Below are positions 33,881 through 42,948 of a stretch of DNA of 64,000 nt, in pieces. The stretch is from NCBI GenBank assembly GCA_040217695.1, contig JBEHWO010000001.1, positions 1 through 64,000 on the forward strand, given 5' to 3'. Each line of letters starts with the position of its first letter. Position 1 is the first letter of the stretch. The DNA comes from CALARM01 sp040217695. GTDB taxonomy: Bacteria > Vulcanimicrobiota > SpSt-956 > JAKJGF01. The translations under genes and the position numbers were made by a program. Under the pieces are notes generated by a model, which saw only the letters and a list, made by a program, of their open reading frames with translations, was not told the DNA's origin and did not search any database.

Positions 33881-34997
33881 ATTCTTTAACTTTCTCTTTC
33901 CCTGATAAAACTCTTTCCATAGATGATCTCAGGGCTTCCATTTCATCACCGCCGGGTAAGAGAAAGACAGGGGCAATCCATTTAGTTCTTTCTTCTATTT
34001 TACCTGTTATCATCTCCGAATAGGCAAGTCCTCCCGATAGAGTAATTCCGTCGACTTTACCGCAGAATATGGCAGTAAGAGCGCATATCTCCTTTGAAAT
34101 CTGATAGGCCATAGCTTCAATCAATAGATTAACTTTTTCTCTGGTAATATCAGGTTTTATTTTTTTTCTGTCCTGTTCCGGAAGTTCTTTTCCTGCGGCA
34201 AAATTTTCTAAGAGTTTCATGTCAGATGTTCCTGTATAGGCAGTCATTCCGCCTTTACCTTTGAGCATAAGCTTTATATCCTGAAAGCTGTATTTACCTG
34301 AAAAACAGAGTTTTGCAAGGCCTCCTGCAGGTACGCCTCCAGACCTCTGAGGAGTAAAGGGACCGTCACCGTCAAGAGCATTGTTTACATCTACTACTCT
34401 CCCTTTTTTATGGGCTCCCACACTTATACCTCCGCCCATATGGGCAATAATAAGATTTACATCCTTATAGTCTTTATTTAATGTTTTTGCCGTACGATAA
34501 GCGACTCTTCTCTGATTGAGGCAGTGGAATATACAGATTCTCGGGTTTTCAGGCATGCCGGAAAGACGGACAAAATCTTCCATCTCATCCACTGTTGTAG
34601 GATCTGCTATATAAGACTTCTGTCCTATTTCTGACGCTATCGAGTCACCTATGAGAGCTCCCAGATTGGATGCATGACTGCCGTAACATTCTTCTCTTAA
34701 ATCATTTTTTATCTTTTCATTGACCTGATATACTCCCCCTTCGGAAGGTTTCAGCAGCCCTCCTCTGGTAATTACGGCATCCAGCTCTTTTATATCTATG
34801 CCATGTTCTTTTAATTCTTTCATGACAAAATCCTTACGAAATGAAAACTGTTCCGTAATTTTTTTCCCTTCGTAAGATTCCATCTGTGCCGAATCGTATC
34901 GTACCACTTCATGAAATATCTGATTCTCTCCTTCAAAATATGCCACTTCATCTGAAGTTGAGCCGGGATTGATAACGAGTATTTTGTAATTGTTCAT
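33873..34997 (-). CDS. buk: Butyrate kinase
   Basis: 374 aa from ATG 34997 (AAGGTGAT upstream); the frame running on to 35042 only reads heptad DNA (SRVTRHASR). ASKHA-fold acetate/butyrate kinase features: VINPGSTSDEVAYFEG at the N-terminus, AHMGGGISVGAHKKGRVVDVNNALDGDGPFTPQRSGGVP (about 195-233) and ITLSGGLAYS near the C-terminus. It interconverts butyryl phosphate and butyrate with ATP. No phosphotransbutyrylase gene is adjacent, so related branched substrates are possible. It is the first gene of a two-gene unit with the GH13 enzyme. Confidence 0.92.
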   Translation of the reverse strand: MNNYKILVINPGSTSDEVAYFEGENQIFHEVVRYDSAQMESYEGKKITEQFSFRKDFVMKELKEHGIDIKELDAVITRGGLLKPSEGGVYQVNEKIKNDLREECYGSHASNLGALIGDSIASEIGQKSYIADPTTVDEMEDFVRLSGMPENPRICIFHCLNQRRVAYRTAKTLNKDYKDVNLIIAHMGGGISVGAHKKGRVVDVNNALDGDGPFTPQRSGGVPAGGLAKLCFSGKYSFQDIKLMLKGKGGMTAYTGTSDMKLLENFAAGKELPEQDRKKIKPDITREKVNLLIEAMAYQISKEICALTAIFCGKVDGITLSGGLAYSEMITGKIEERTKWIAPVFLLPGGDEMEALRSSMERVLSGKEKVKEYD

Positions 34998-35340
34998 AAT
35001 ATCACCTTCTTGTCGTGACGCGTGACGCGTGACGCGTGACACGATGATTATTTGCCGGGGTAAGCCATTTATGCTCGTGCCGGTAAACTATAATATAATC
35101 TATGAAAGGCCTGTTGTAAAGATATTATAGAGAAAAGAATTGCATAAAAAAACAGGAATAAAATTTTGTTATGAAGAATATATAGTTATTCATAACTATC
35201 TGTAAATAATAAAATCGTAATGCGTAAAGCGTAATGCGTAATGCGCAGAGATATAAACCCGTCACGCGTTACGCGTAACGCGTAACGACCACTTAAGTTA
35301 TGAAATACACATAATAAAATTAACAAGGGAGGAATAATTT
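34998..35340. other. 343-bp intergenic region with two heptad elements
   Basis: A CGTGACG x4 array at 35013-35044 precedes the butyrate kinase gene. A leader-type palindromic element (copy 2) spans 35184-35306, with ends AGTTATTCATAACTATC... and ...ACTTAAGTTATGAAATA, ahead of the gene at 35341. A CTATAATATAATC segment near 35095 could hold a -10 box. Confidence 0.7.
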
Positions 35341-36366
35341 ATGAAAAAACTCTTCTTTTTTACCTGTTTAATCTCTCTGTTCTTATCATCTGCATTTGTT
35401 TTCGCCCAGGAAGTTACTCAGGAAGTCAAAGATCAGGCCCTTGCCGATGCAAGGCAACTAAAAGAGCTTCATAAAAAATATTATGAAAGATTTAAAGGTA
35501 TTCATGGTCATAATGTAATGGATCAGTATGATCTGAAGGAAGCTCAGGAAGAACTTGCAAAGATAGAAGCCCTTGAACGTGAAGTAATTCCGATAATTCA
35601 GCCTGTAGTTGCATCATTTGCGGAAAAATACGGCTCAGATACCATGACTATTGATAACAAATATTATGGTATGGGACTTAACAGAACAGAAGAAGTGGAC
35701 TTTTTATCGTCCAATTTCAGAGATCTCTATGAGGCCCTGGGAAATGTCCCCAAAACCAGACAGGAGACATCGGAATATCTCCGTAAATGGGCTGAAGATA
35801 TGATCAGGCTTGTTGACGAAGGTTTTTATCCCGCCCAGGATCGTATAAAGAGAATGTATGAAGCGAAATCTTTCCTTGATTTCGCATGCAAGTTCGATCC
35901 GAATAATTCAAAGGCAAATTCACAGCTTGCTTCTATAGATCAGAAGATAGCGGAAGTGGGAAAGAAACTCACAAAGGATATAGAGAAAAAGAAATGGGCA
36001 GGCCATATAACGAATTTTTCCGGCCCCGGTACAGCAGGAGATCTTGCGAAATCGGCTCTGGAATACTTTAAAAATGATCGTGACTGGGGTAAGAGCTCAA
36101 AGAAAAAAATCACAGTAGTGGCAGTCGCAGTAAGGGGACAGTGGGAAATAGCAGAAACAAATATACTGGGACAGGTGACTCAATGGAGACTCCCCATACA
36201 TCTGGCAATAACAGACGATAAATTTAAAAAGGAAAATATAGCACAGGTCTTTGAACTGAGCATCCTTGCTAAAGAAGGAGCACCGGGAGCGGCGCCGAAA
36301 TCCCCCCCCTTCGACGGTTTCTGGGTCGGTGATAACTGGCTCATGAGACTTGATAAGGTTAAGTAA
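35341..36366 (+). CDS. Exported protein of unknown function
   Basis: 341 aa, signal peptide MKKLFFFTCLISLFLSSAFVFA with AxA-like cleavage. The mature protein is helical in its first two thirds (charged, TPR-like FLDFACKFDPNNSKANSQLASIDQKI at about 180-205). The C-terminal beta-rich part contains VVAVAVRGQWEIAETNILGQVTQWRLPIHLAI. I do not recognise a family. Start ATG has AGGGAGGAATAATTT upstream. A Cys-poor periplasmic or surface protein is likely. It stands alone as a transcription unit behind a leader-type heptad element. Confidence 0.75.
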   Translation: MKKLFFFTCLISLFLSSAFVFAQEVTQEVKDQALADARQLKELHKKYYERFKGIHGHNVMDQYDLKEAQEELAKIEALEREVIPIIQPVVASFAEKYGSDTMTIDNKYYGMGLNRTEEVDFLSSNFRDLYEALGNVPKTRQETSEYLRKWAEDMIRLVDEGFYPAQDRIKRMYEAKSFLDFACKFDPNNSKANSQLASIDQKIAEVGKKLTKDIEKKKWAGHITNFSGPGTAGDLAKSALEYFKNDRDWGKSSKKKITVVAVAVRGQWEIAETNILGQVTQWRLPIHLAITDDKFKKENIAQVFELSILAKEGAPGAAPKSPPFDGFWVGDNWLMRLDKVK

Positions 36367-36394
36367 GGGCGAATTTCTGTGTTTGCCCGGCAAA

Positions 36395-36428
36395 TGGTGA
36401 GTGGTGAGTTAAATCCTGCCACTCACTA
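36395..36428. repeat. Short GTGAGTG heptads
   Basis: GTGAGTGGTGAGTT facing CCACTCACTA; a small hairpin between convergent genes that may act as a terminator. Confidence 0.5.
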
Positions 36429-36833
36429 TCTTATGAATCTTACTGTTACTCGTCCACTATTCGCTATTTTTTTAAATTCATGATAATCGGAAGTAATTAT
36501 TTCCCCTTTTAAACGGCCGGCAAGAGCAATACAAAAACAATCAGCAAGAGATATTCTGCCTTTTGCTTTATATCTGGCTATATCCTGCCAGAAAAGAGTA
36601 TCCATGTCTTCACATACTGTTATACCTGTGCCCGTAATATCATCTATAACCGACTGTGCCTGGCTTTCTCCCGATACTCTCAGATATTCATAAAATACCT
36701 CGCAGAGATTAACGGCATGGACAAATCCCATGTTATTTTCATCCACTAAAAGATTTTCTACAAAATCTGCGCCGTCTTCTCCGTTTACAAAAGCTATTAT
36801 TGCACAGGCGTCAAAAATTATGTTTCTTTTCAT
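36426..36833 (-). CDS. PIN-domain RNase toxin (VapC-like)
   Basis: 135 aa, the full length of a PIN toxin. The acidic metal-binding set is in place: Asp8 (IIFDACAIIAF), Glu45 (NLCEVFYEYL), Asp98 (SLADCFCIALA) and Asp116 (TSDYHEF). Relatives are Mg-dependent ribonucleases that cut tRNA or other RNA when unopposed. The gene overlaps the end of the upstream HTH gene by 23 bases, the usual coupling of antitoxin before toxin. It is a solitary module not linked by function to its neighbours. Confidence 0.88.
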   Translation of the reverse strand: MKRNIIFDACAIIAFVNGEDGADFVENLLVDENNMGFVHAVNLCEVFYEYLRVSGESQAQSVIDDITGTGITVCEDMDTLFWQDIARYKAKGRISLADCFCIALAGRLKGEIITSDYHEFKKIANSGRVTVRFIR

Positions 36834-37131
36834 ATATTTCTTCCATTTCCATATCTTTTTCTTTCCGTTTTATATAATCTTCTGTAGAAACACCGCAATT
36901 ACTATATTTACCTTTCAGGGATTTTATTTTTCTTATTATCTCTTCCTTTGTTGAAGCATTTTTTAAAACAGGTTTATATTCTTCAATAACTTCTATGACT
37001 TCTTTGTAGTCGAATTTAAGTTTTTTTCCTGTACGATAAGTTTTAAGTTTTCCATTTGATATCCACCTGTGAAGAGTGCTTTTACTTATACGGAGCATTT
37101 CTATAACTTCTCCTGATGTAATTAAGTCCAT
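36811..37131 (-). CDS. HTH (excisionase/MerR-like) antitoxin
   Basis: 106 aa. The N-terminal half is an excisionase-type winged HTH (LITSGEVIEMLRISKSTLHRWISNGKLKTYRTGKKLKF, about 3-40). The acidic, helical C-terminal half (about 60-106) would bind and neutralise the PIN toxin. AAGGAGG precedes the ATG. An inverted repeat in its promoter (37161-37180) is a likely autoregulatory operator. It is unlike the more usual VapB antitoxins (AbrB, RHH or Phd folds). Confidence 0.8.
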   Translation of the reverse strand: MDLITSGEVIEMLRISKSTLHRWISNGKLKTYRTGKKLKFDYKEVIEVIEEYKPVLKNASTKEEIIRKIKSLKGKYSNCGVSTEDYIKRKEKDMEMEEIYEKKHNF

Positions 37132-37160
37132 ATTGGCACCTCCTTTAGTAATTTTATGTT

Positions 37161-37185
37161 ATCATATATATTCATATGATGTCAA
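37161..37185 (-). promoter_or_regulatory. Toxin-antitoxin promoter with operator-like inverted repeat
   Basis: On the minus strand TTGACA (37185-37180) is followed by ATCATAT-N6-ATATGAT (7-bp arms, 37161-37180) overlapping the -35 to -10 interval. This is placed as expected for repression by the HTH antitoxin. Confidence 0.5.
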
Positions 37186-37213
37186 TAATTAAAAAATTAT
37201 ATATTTGAACTAC

Positions 37214-37241
37214 TTGACAGATTCTATTTTACAGCTAAAAT
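37214..37241 (+). promoter_or_regulatory. Sigma-70-like promoter
   Basis: TTGACA and TAAAAT with a 16-base spacer, about 30 bases ahead of the phosphoesterase start. Confidence 0.6.
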
Positions 37242-37273
37242 TAGTGAAATTCAGATTACTGGAGGTATATTTC

Positions 37274-38311
37274 ATGAAAAATTTTTCTGTAAAATTATTA
37301 TTAATTTTATGTGTTATATTTATTTTTCAGACCAGCTGTTATGCTAAAGTTAAATTTGCCGTTATTTCCGATCCTCATATAAGTATGCCGGCAGACGGTG
37401 TGGCAGATGATTTTAAAATGGGTATTCATTCCGTAGAGTTTCTGGAAAATACCATAAAAGATGTAAATAAGATAGAAGATCTAAATTTTGTATTATTCCT
37501 TGGTGATCTTACAAAAGACGGAGAACCTTGGAATGTAGATAAATTTTCAGAGATTATATCCGAATTAAATGTTCCTTCATATGCCATACTGGGCAATCAT
37601 GATCAGAGTGTCATTACTCAGACCGGTAAAGCAGTTCTTCCGGGAGTATCAAAGGAAACAATGGTATGGGCCCTTCAGGGACATGGTTTCAGCGGCCCTT
37701 CTCTATGGTGGAGTGCAGACCCTGTGCCGGGACTTCATCTTGCAGCACTGGATACGAATATTATCGGCACATGGAGTGGACGTGTATCAGATGCACAATT
37801 AAAATGGCTCGAAAGGGATCTTTCTTCCCATAAAGATAAATTTACCATAGTAATAGGCCATCACAGTATAGTTCCTTTCTGTAAAGAAGAGAAAGAAACT
37901 GAACAATGGGAATCTTTTTATATGGAAAATGGCGATAAATTACTTGATGTGTTTGATACATATAAAAATGTATCTTTTTATCTCTCCGGTCACAGGCATG
38001 TAAGCACAAGAGGTGTTGAACATAACGGTGTCTATCATATAGTTCATCCTTCTGTCTCTACCTATCCCATGAGATATACAGTTTATGAACTGACAGACAC
38101 TCATTTAACATATGAAGTGAAAGATGTTCCTGTGGATAAAGAAGCATGGGAACTTGCAAAGAAGAATTTCTTTACTTTCGGAGAGGGCTTCTGGAGAGGT
38201 GCCGGTATGACAGATACACCGGAAGGGAATAAAAAATATCTTGATTATTACGAATCCAGTGAAACATTGAAAGGAGAATTTCCTCTCAGGGCAAAATTTA
38301 ATGAAAGATAA
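37274..38311 (+). CDS. Exported calcineurin-like metallophosphoesterase
   Basis: 345 aa from ATG 37274 (GGAGG nine bases upstream); 23 further in-frame codons upstream lack a ribosome site. Signal peptide KNFSVKLLLILCVIFIFQTSCYA. Metal-binding motifs in order: AVISDPHIS, LGDLTKDG, LGNHDQ, VIGHHS, LSGHRH, a complete dinuclear set. It is predicted to be a periplasmic or surface phosphodiesterase or phosphatase; the substrate (nucleotide, lipid or teichoic-type phosphate) is unknown. Confidence 0.88.
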   Translation: MKNFSVKLLLILCVIFIFQTSCYAKVKFAVISDPHISMPADGVADDFKMGIHSVEFLENTIKDVNKIEDLNFVLFLGDLTKDGEPWNVDKFSEIISELNVPSYAILGNHDQSVITQTGKAVLPGVSKETMVWALQGHGFSGPSLWWSADPVPGLHLAALDTNIIGTWSGRVSDAQLKWLERDLSSHKDKFTIVIGHHSIVPFCKEEKETEQWESFYMENGDKLLDVFDTYKNVSFYLSGHRHVSTRGVEHNGVYHIVHPSVSTYPMRYTVYELTDTHLTYEVKDVPVDKEAWELAKKNFFTFGEGFWRGAGMTDTPEGNKKYLDYYESSETLKGEFPLRAKFNER

Positions 38312-38401
38312 TATTGCCATAAGTTAACATTTTTTTAACTTATCTATATTGCTATTTCCTTTCAGTCATGCTAGATTTTATAAACTGCATTACAAAAGTC
38401 C

Positions 38402-39670
38402 TTGAAAGGGTTTATTGATTATACATTGACAGATAGTATAAATATAAGATCTTTACTGGAAAATTTTTCTCTGGATAAAGATCTTTTAAATTCAGAACCA
38501 ACAAAAATCGAATATTTTAATACAGATAAAGGGGAAATTCCGAGATATATAAATGAGTTCTGGACTTCCGGCCAGAGAAAGGCTTCTTCCATTCATGAAG
38601 TTTCGTACAGAGCATGTTTTAAACCTCAGATACCTGCCTTTTTCATAAATCTTTTCACAGAAAAGGGAGATTTTGTTTATGATCCTTTCAGCGGAAGGGG
38701 AACTACCATTATTGAAGCAGGACTTTCGGAGAGAAATATTATTTCCAATGACATAAATCCTCTGAGTAAGATTCTGTCTTTCCCCAGATTTTTTATTCCT
38801 GATATAAAAAAACTAGAGAAGAGATTGAAAGAAATTCCTCTGAATAAAAATTTAAAATCTGAAATAGATCTGTCTATGTTTTATCATGCCGATACGGAAC
38901 GGGAGCTTATAAGCCTGAAAAATTATTTAAAAGAAAGAGAAATCTCTCAGGCTGAAGATGAACTGGACAGATGGATAAGAATGGTTGCAACAAACAGACT
39001 TACTGGACATTCAAAAGGTTTTTTCTCTGTTTATACCCTTCCTCCAAATCAGGCTGTATCACAGGAAAGCCAGATAAGAATAAATAAAAAATTGAATCAA
39101 AAACCTGAATATAGAAGCACATCAGACATTATTTTAAAAAAATCTAAAAATCTCATGAAAACACTTGATAAGGAACAGATAAAATCTCTTAAAAAGGCAG
39201 GAGCGAATGGACTTTTTCTGTGTAAAGACGCAGGAGAAACAGAGGAAATTAAATCTGAAACAGTTCAGCTTACCGTAACATCGCCTCCTTTTTTGAATAT
39301 AGTTCATTATTCTGCCGATAACTGGCTACGGTGCTGGTTTAATTCCATCGATGATAAAGAAATAGGGAAGAAGATTACCATGAAGAGGACTGTTGAGGAA
39401 TGGTCTTATGTAATGGAGAAGGTCTTTATGGAACTTTACAGAATCACGAGAAAAAACGGATGGGTTGCCTTTGAAGTCGGAGAAGTGAGGAAAGGGAAGA
39501 TAAATCTTGATGAATATATTGTCCCTGTAGGCATAAAATCAGGATTTAAATGTGAAGCCATACTGATTAATGCCCAGAATTTTACAAAAACCTCCAATAT
39601 ATGGGGTGTGAAAAATAATAATTACGGCACAAATTCCAACAGAATAATCATATTTCAGAAGATTTTATAA
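38402..39670 (+). CDS. DNA methyltransferase (N4/N6 amino type), solitary
   Basis: 422 aa. Motif I (DFVYDPFSGRGTTIIEAGL, about 90-108) precedes the catalytic motif IV TSPPF (293-297). A conserved block INEFWTSGQRKASSIHEVSYRACFKPQIPAFF comes first. These mark a site-specific DNA amino-methyltransferase. No restriction gene is adjacent, so it is probably an orphan or regulatory enzyme. The start is uncertain: TTG 38402 lacks a good Shine-Dalgarno, and AAAGGG at 38405 could serve a later TTG (38426). Confidence 0.85.
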   Translation: MKGFIDYTLTDSINIRSLLENFSLDKDLLNSEPTKIEYFNTDKGEIPRYINEFWTSGQRKASSIHEVSYRACFKPQIPAFFINLFTEKGDFVYDPFSGRGTTIIEAGLSERNIISNDINPLSKILSFPRFFIPDIKKLEKRLKEIPLNKNLKSEIDLSMFYHADTERELISLKNYLKEREISQAEDELDRWIRMVATNRLTGHSKGFFSVYTLPPNQAVSQESQIRINKKLNQKPEYRSTSDIILKKSKNLMKTLDKEQIKSLKKAGANGLFLCKDAGETEEIKSETVQLTVTSPPFLNIVHYSADNWLRCWFNSIDDKEIGKKITMKRTVEEWSYVMEKVFMELYRITRKNGWVAFEVGEVRKGKINLDEYIVPVGIKSGFKCEAILINAQNFTKTSNIWGVKNNNYGTNSNRIIIFQKIL

Positions 39671-39869
39671 TGTTTTAAGAGCATATCCGAAAATAGATAA
39701 ATACATAAGGAATTTCACTAATGCAATTATCTATACAAAAAAGTATAATACATATATAAAAAACAACTTTTCTGACAGGTTATTTTTATGAATTATGAAT
39801 ATATCATAAATTTTGTGTAAACTTCTGTTAATCCTTATTGTATGGTAAGTTTATACAAAACATATTATC

Positions 39870-41264
39870 TCAAATTTTTTCCAGAGGAATAGCATAATCT
39901 ACCAGTTTTTTATAAAATTCGTCTTTAGAAATTTTTACATGACCTCCTGAAAGTTCGGGATCATTATCGTGTAATGCCTCTCGTTTTATTGCTCTGCCGT
40001 CCTTTTCTTTCCCATCATCAAGATTTCCATGAGGATTTCGAACATAAACAAATTCTTCATCCATTTTTTCCAGAGCAACTTCATGTTTTCCTTCTTTCCC
40101 GTCCCATTTTAAACATACAGGCACAGGTTTCCCGCCTGAAAGAGCCCCGGAAAGTTCTTCTTCGGCTTTCTTTATATTGCCTTTGTAATCTATCTGTACA
40201 CTTTCATAGGGAAGGACGGCGTTAAGAACTTTATTTAACTGTTTATCATTTATTCCTTCTCCTGCATTTATTCTCAAGGAACCCAATACTTTTGCCGTAA
40301 ACCTGTTCTTTTCATTATCATAGGAAATATTTTTGTCACCTTTTGCATATTGCATCATACTTGCCTGATATAATCTGTCTACAGAGGTTCTTAAACTTCC
40401 GTCATCTTTCAGTAATCCTTCAGGTCTTTTAATGGAATCACCGTTTTTCATTGTTACTTCACCCTGTTCACCTGTAAGACCTGAAGCTATCCTTGTAAAT
40501 TCTGCAGGATGATTTTTTGCCTGAATATATTCTACTGTTGTGACAGAGCAGGTGCCTCTATTACCCTGATGAATAAAATCAGGATTTGTAATATTCCTGC
40601 ATGTGCTCTGAAATACTTCTTTCCCGTCAAGGCCTGCGGCGAATTTCTGGTTCTGCATGGTGTGCAGATTCTGGAGGAGGCTGTTGCCCTGTGAATCTTT
40701 ATTACCGAGTTTACCCTGTTCCAGTAGTTTTACCATGAATTCCGGGTAAATCTTCGGAGGGCTTCCTTCTTCTGTCATGTCTACAGCTCTGTTGAAATAA
40801 AGTTTACCCAGTTGAGATGTAATTTTATCCCTGTCTTCCACGGATGCTTCACTGAACATCTTCTGAATGTTTTTATTGGGATTACCGGATAACTCACTGG
40901 TAACCTTTTCTTTTATATATGCTCCGTAGGATTTATTTGATGTAAGTGATTGAAACAGTTCTTTATCCGTAGGAGATAATTTTTGATATGCCTGCAGTGC
41001 TTTATCGTTTTTATTGAGTTCTGTCATAAGAACTTCATTTTCTTTTGCACATGTGGTCTGTGGAGAATTGTTTTCCAGAGGAGTAAACTCTCCTTTACCT
41101 GTGTAAAACTCATTCATAGCTTTTAAATTTATATTCAGTTTTTCCGGATTGAGTTCTTTTTTTTCCTGAACCTGTGATGCAGGAACTATATAACCGCCCT
41201 GTCTGGCCTGAGCTACGGGGGAATAAATAAGGAATTGATTTGGATTATTATTGTTTACTTGCAT
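39870..41264 (-). CDS. Putative papain-like cysteine peptidase with Asn-rich N-terminus
   Basis: 464 aa, no signal peptide; begins MQVNNNNPNQFLIYSP. A possible papain-like core is seen: QGNRGTCSVTTVEY (Gln233 oxyanion, Cys239 nucleophile), then GKHEVALEKM (His394) and VRNPHG (Asn410), in the normal Gln-Cys-His-Asn order and spacing. The N-terminal 230 residues are helical and unassigned. Peptidase activity is inference from motif order. The disordered, Asn-rich start resembles those of the products at 42949 and 44390, which hints at a shared non-Sec export route. Confidence 0.62.
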   Translation of the reverse strand: MQVNNNNPNQFLIYSPVAQARQGGYIVPASQVQEKKELNPEKLNINLKAMNEFYTGKGEFTPLENNSPQTTCAKENEVLMTELNKNDKALQAYQKLSPTDKELFQSLTSNKSYGAYIKEKVTSELSGNPNKNIQKMFSEASVEDRDKITSQLGKLYFNRAVDMTEEGSPPKIYPEFMVKLLEQGKLGNKDSQGNSLLQNLHTMQNQKFAAGLDGKEVFQSTCRNITNPDFIHQGNRGTCSVTTVEYIQAKNHPAEFTRIASGLTGEQGEVTMKNGDSIKRPEGLLKDDGSLRTSVDRLYQASMMQYAKGDKNISYDNEKNRFTAKVLGSLRINAGEGINDKQLNKVLNAVLPYESVQIDYKGNIKKAEEELSGALSGGKPVPVCLKWDGKEGKHEVALEKMDEEFVYVRNPHGNLDDGKEKDGRAIKREALHDNDPELSGGHVKISKDEFYKKLVDYAIPLEKI

Positions 41265-41832
41265 AATTTAATCCTTTCTTTAATGTAATTATATTCGGAC
41301 CATGTGAATATTATATATATTTTTTATTACTGAATCAATATTCATTTTTATCGCCCAATAAATTATTTAGATAATTTAAATTTTACAGGTTATTCATAAG
41401 TTGTATACTCTTATAAGATAATCACCTGATTTCAGAAAAAGTTTCACTTATAAAAAAAATAATTAAAGAAATTATTTATACTCACCTCGTTGTAGCCGAA
41501 ACGGTCATGGCAGTTAGAAGTGAGTTATCTCTGTTCATGTCTCATACACTGTAAACATATAATCCGATAATTAAAAACATCACTGCGATGAAAATTCCTA
41601 TACCTTTAAATTCAATAAGTTATGAAAGTAACTATAAATATGTTATAATATACCATACAGACAGACGGTATAAGGATATTATTTAAATTATCCATTCAAA
41701 TCAAAGCAATTCTCTGTAAGGAATGCAAATTTATTAATTGTTTCTTTCCTTTCGTAACGCGTAACGCGTTACGCGTTACGATTAATATATGTGAGATAGT
41801 TATTTAACTACCAAGATGATTTAGGGAGGTTT
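41265..41832. other. 568-bp intergenic region between divergent genes
   Basis: No gene is seen. It holds a TCGTTGTAGCCGAAACGGTCATGG relic (also beside the arrays at about 28800 and 59620), a -10-like TATAAT (41644-41649) with weak TTATGA 18 bases upstream, and a CGTAACG array (41754-41782) between that promoter and the AraC gene. Confidence 0.6.
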
Positions 41833-42843
41833 ATGATGCATCTCTGCAGTGCCTGGATTGACAATTCACTGGAGAACAATAAATGCAATCTCTGCTGGGA
41901 AAAGAAAGAACAGATTTCCTCTCAGAAAGTTACAGATTATAACTGCCCCTATCTTGGGAGGGCAAATATTTTAGTTGCTTTCAAATCATCAGATATTTAC
42001 TATAAGAAACATAACGGAACCCTGTCTATAAAAACTGTTTTGAGTGATGGGGAAGAAAAATACGAAACAGATGAAGACAGATTTACTGTTGTTAAAGACC
42101 GGTATCTGGTTTTAAATAGCGATCATGAGTATGCTTCACAGATAAAATCCGTTATGGATGTAGAGTCTTTCTGCGTATTTTTTGCCAGACCTTTTGTAGA
42201 AGATTGTTTCAGGAATTTCAGGCTTTCTCATGGAACACTTTTGAATGAACCTGGCCGTTCCGTAGAATATCCGGTTTTTGTTGAGAAACTTTACTCTTAT
42301 GATAAGGTAATTAAGTACCTTATGGAAACCCTTCATTATTCTGCCGGCAGCGGCAATCTTACGAGAGCTCATTTTGAGGAAATATTCTACAGATTACTGG
42401 AAAGACTTTTTACTGTCAACAACTATGTAATGGCTGAAATTGAAGGAATATCTGCTCTGAAATACAGTACGAAAGTGGAAATATTCCGTCGTCTTGAAGC
42501 AGCCAGAGATTTTATTCATTCCAATTTCAACAGAGAAATAGATTTAAAAGATATTGCTTCTTCAGCATATCTTTCACCATGTCATTTTCTTCGCCTCTTC
42601 AAAGAATTGTTCCATGAAACACCACATCAATATCTTAACAGGTACAGAATGGAAAAAGCCAGAAATTTCCTTTTAAATACAAAACTGTCCATAACCGATA
42701 TTACTATGAATGTTGGTTTTGAAAGCAACAGCCATTTCATCCGTCTTTTTCATCGTTATTTCGGTATGTCTCCGAAGAGATTCAGAAAAAATTTCATAAT
42801 GGATAAAAACAGCAATTTTGAGCAAGAAATTTTTCTGAAATAA
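41833..42843 (+). CDS. AraC-family transcriptional regulator
   Basis: 336 aa. The C-terminal 100 residues are the AraC double HTH: EIDLKDIASSAYLSPCHFLRLFKELFHETPHQYLNRYRMEKARNFL, then ITDITMNVGFESNSHFIRLFHRYFGMSPKRFRK. The N-terminal part (about 30-200) is probably a cupin-type effector domain, preceded by a small Cys pair (CNLCWEKKEQ). Start ATGATG with GGGAGG. It may regulate the adjacent AGE-like gene or the divergent protease-like gene; effector unknown. Confidence 0.92.
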   Translation: MMHLCSAWIDNSLENNKCNLCWEKKEQISSQKVTDYNCPYLGRANILVAFKSSDIYYKKHNGTLSIKTVLSDGEEKYETDEDRFTVVKDRYLVLNSDHEYASQIKSVMDVESFCVFFARPFVEDCFRNFRLSHGTLLNEPGRSVEYPVFVEKLYSYDKVIKYLMETLHYSAGSGNLTRAHFEEIFYRLLERLFTVNNYVMAEIEGISALKYSTKVEIFRRLEAARDFIHSNFNREIDLKDIASSAYLSPCHFLRLFKELFHETPHQYLNRYRMEKARNFLLNTKLSITDITMNVGFESNSHFIRLFHRYFGMSPKRFRKNFIMDKNSNFEQEIFLK

Positions 42844-42900
42844 TTTTATAATATTATGTAATGGCATTTCAGTAATTTCAGATCAGAATTGAAATTTTAC

Positions 42901-42931
42901 TCGTCACGCATCACGCGTTACGCATTACGAT
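42901..42931. repeat. Heptad array before the AGE-like gene
   Basis: CGTCACG, CATCACG, CGTTACG, CATTACG, ending 10 bases before the AGGAGG of the 42949 gene. Confidence 0.7.
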
Positions 42932-42948
42932 TTTCAGGAGGTATAAAA

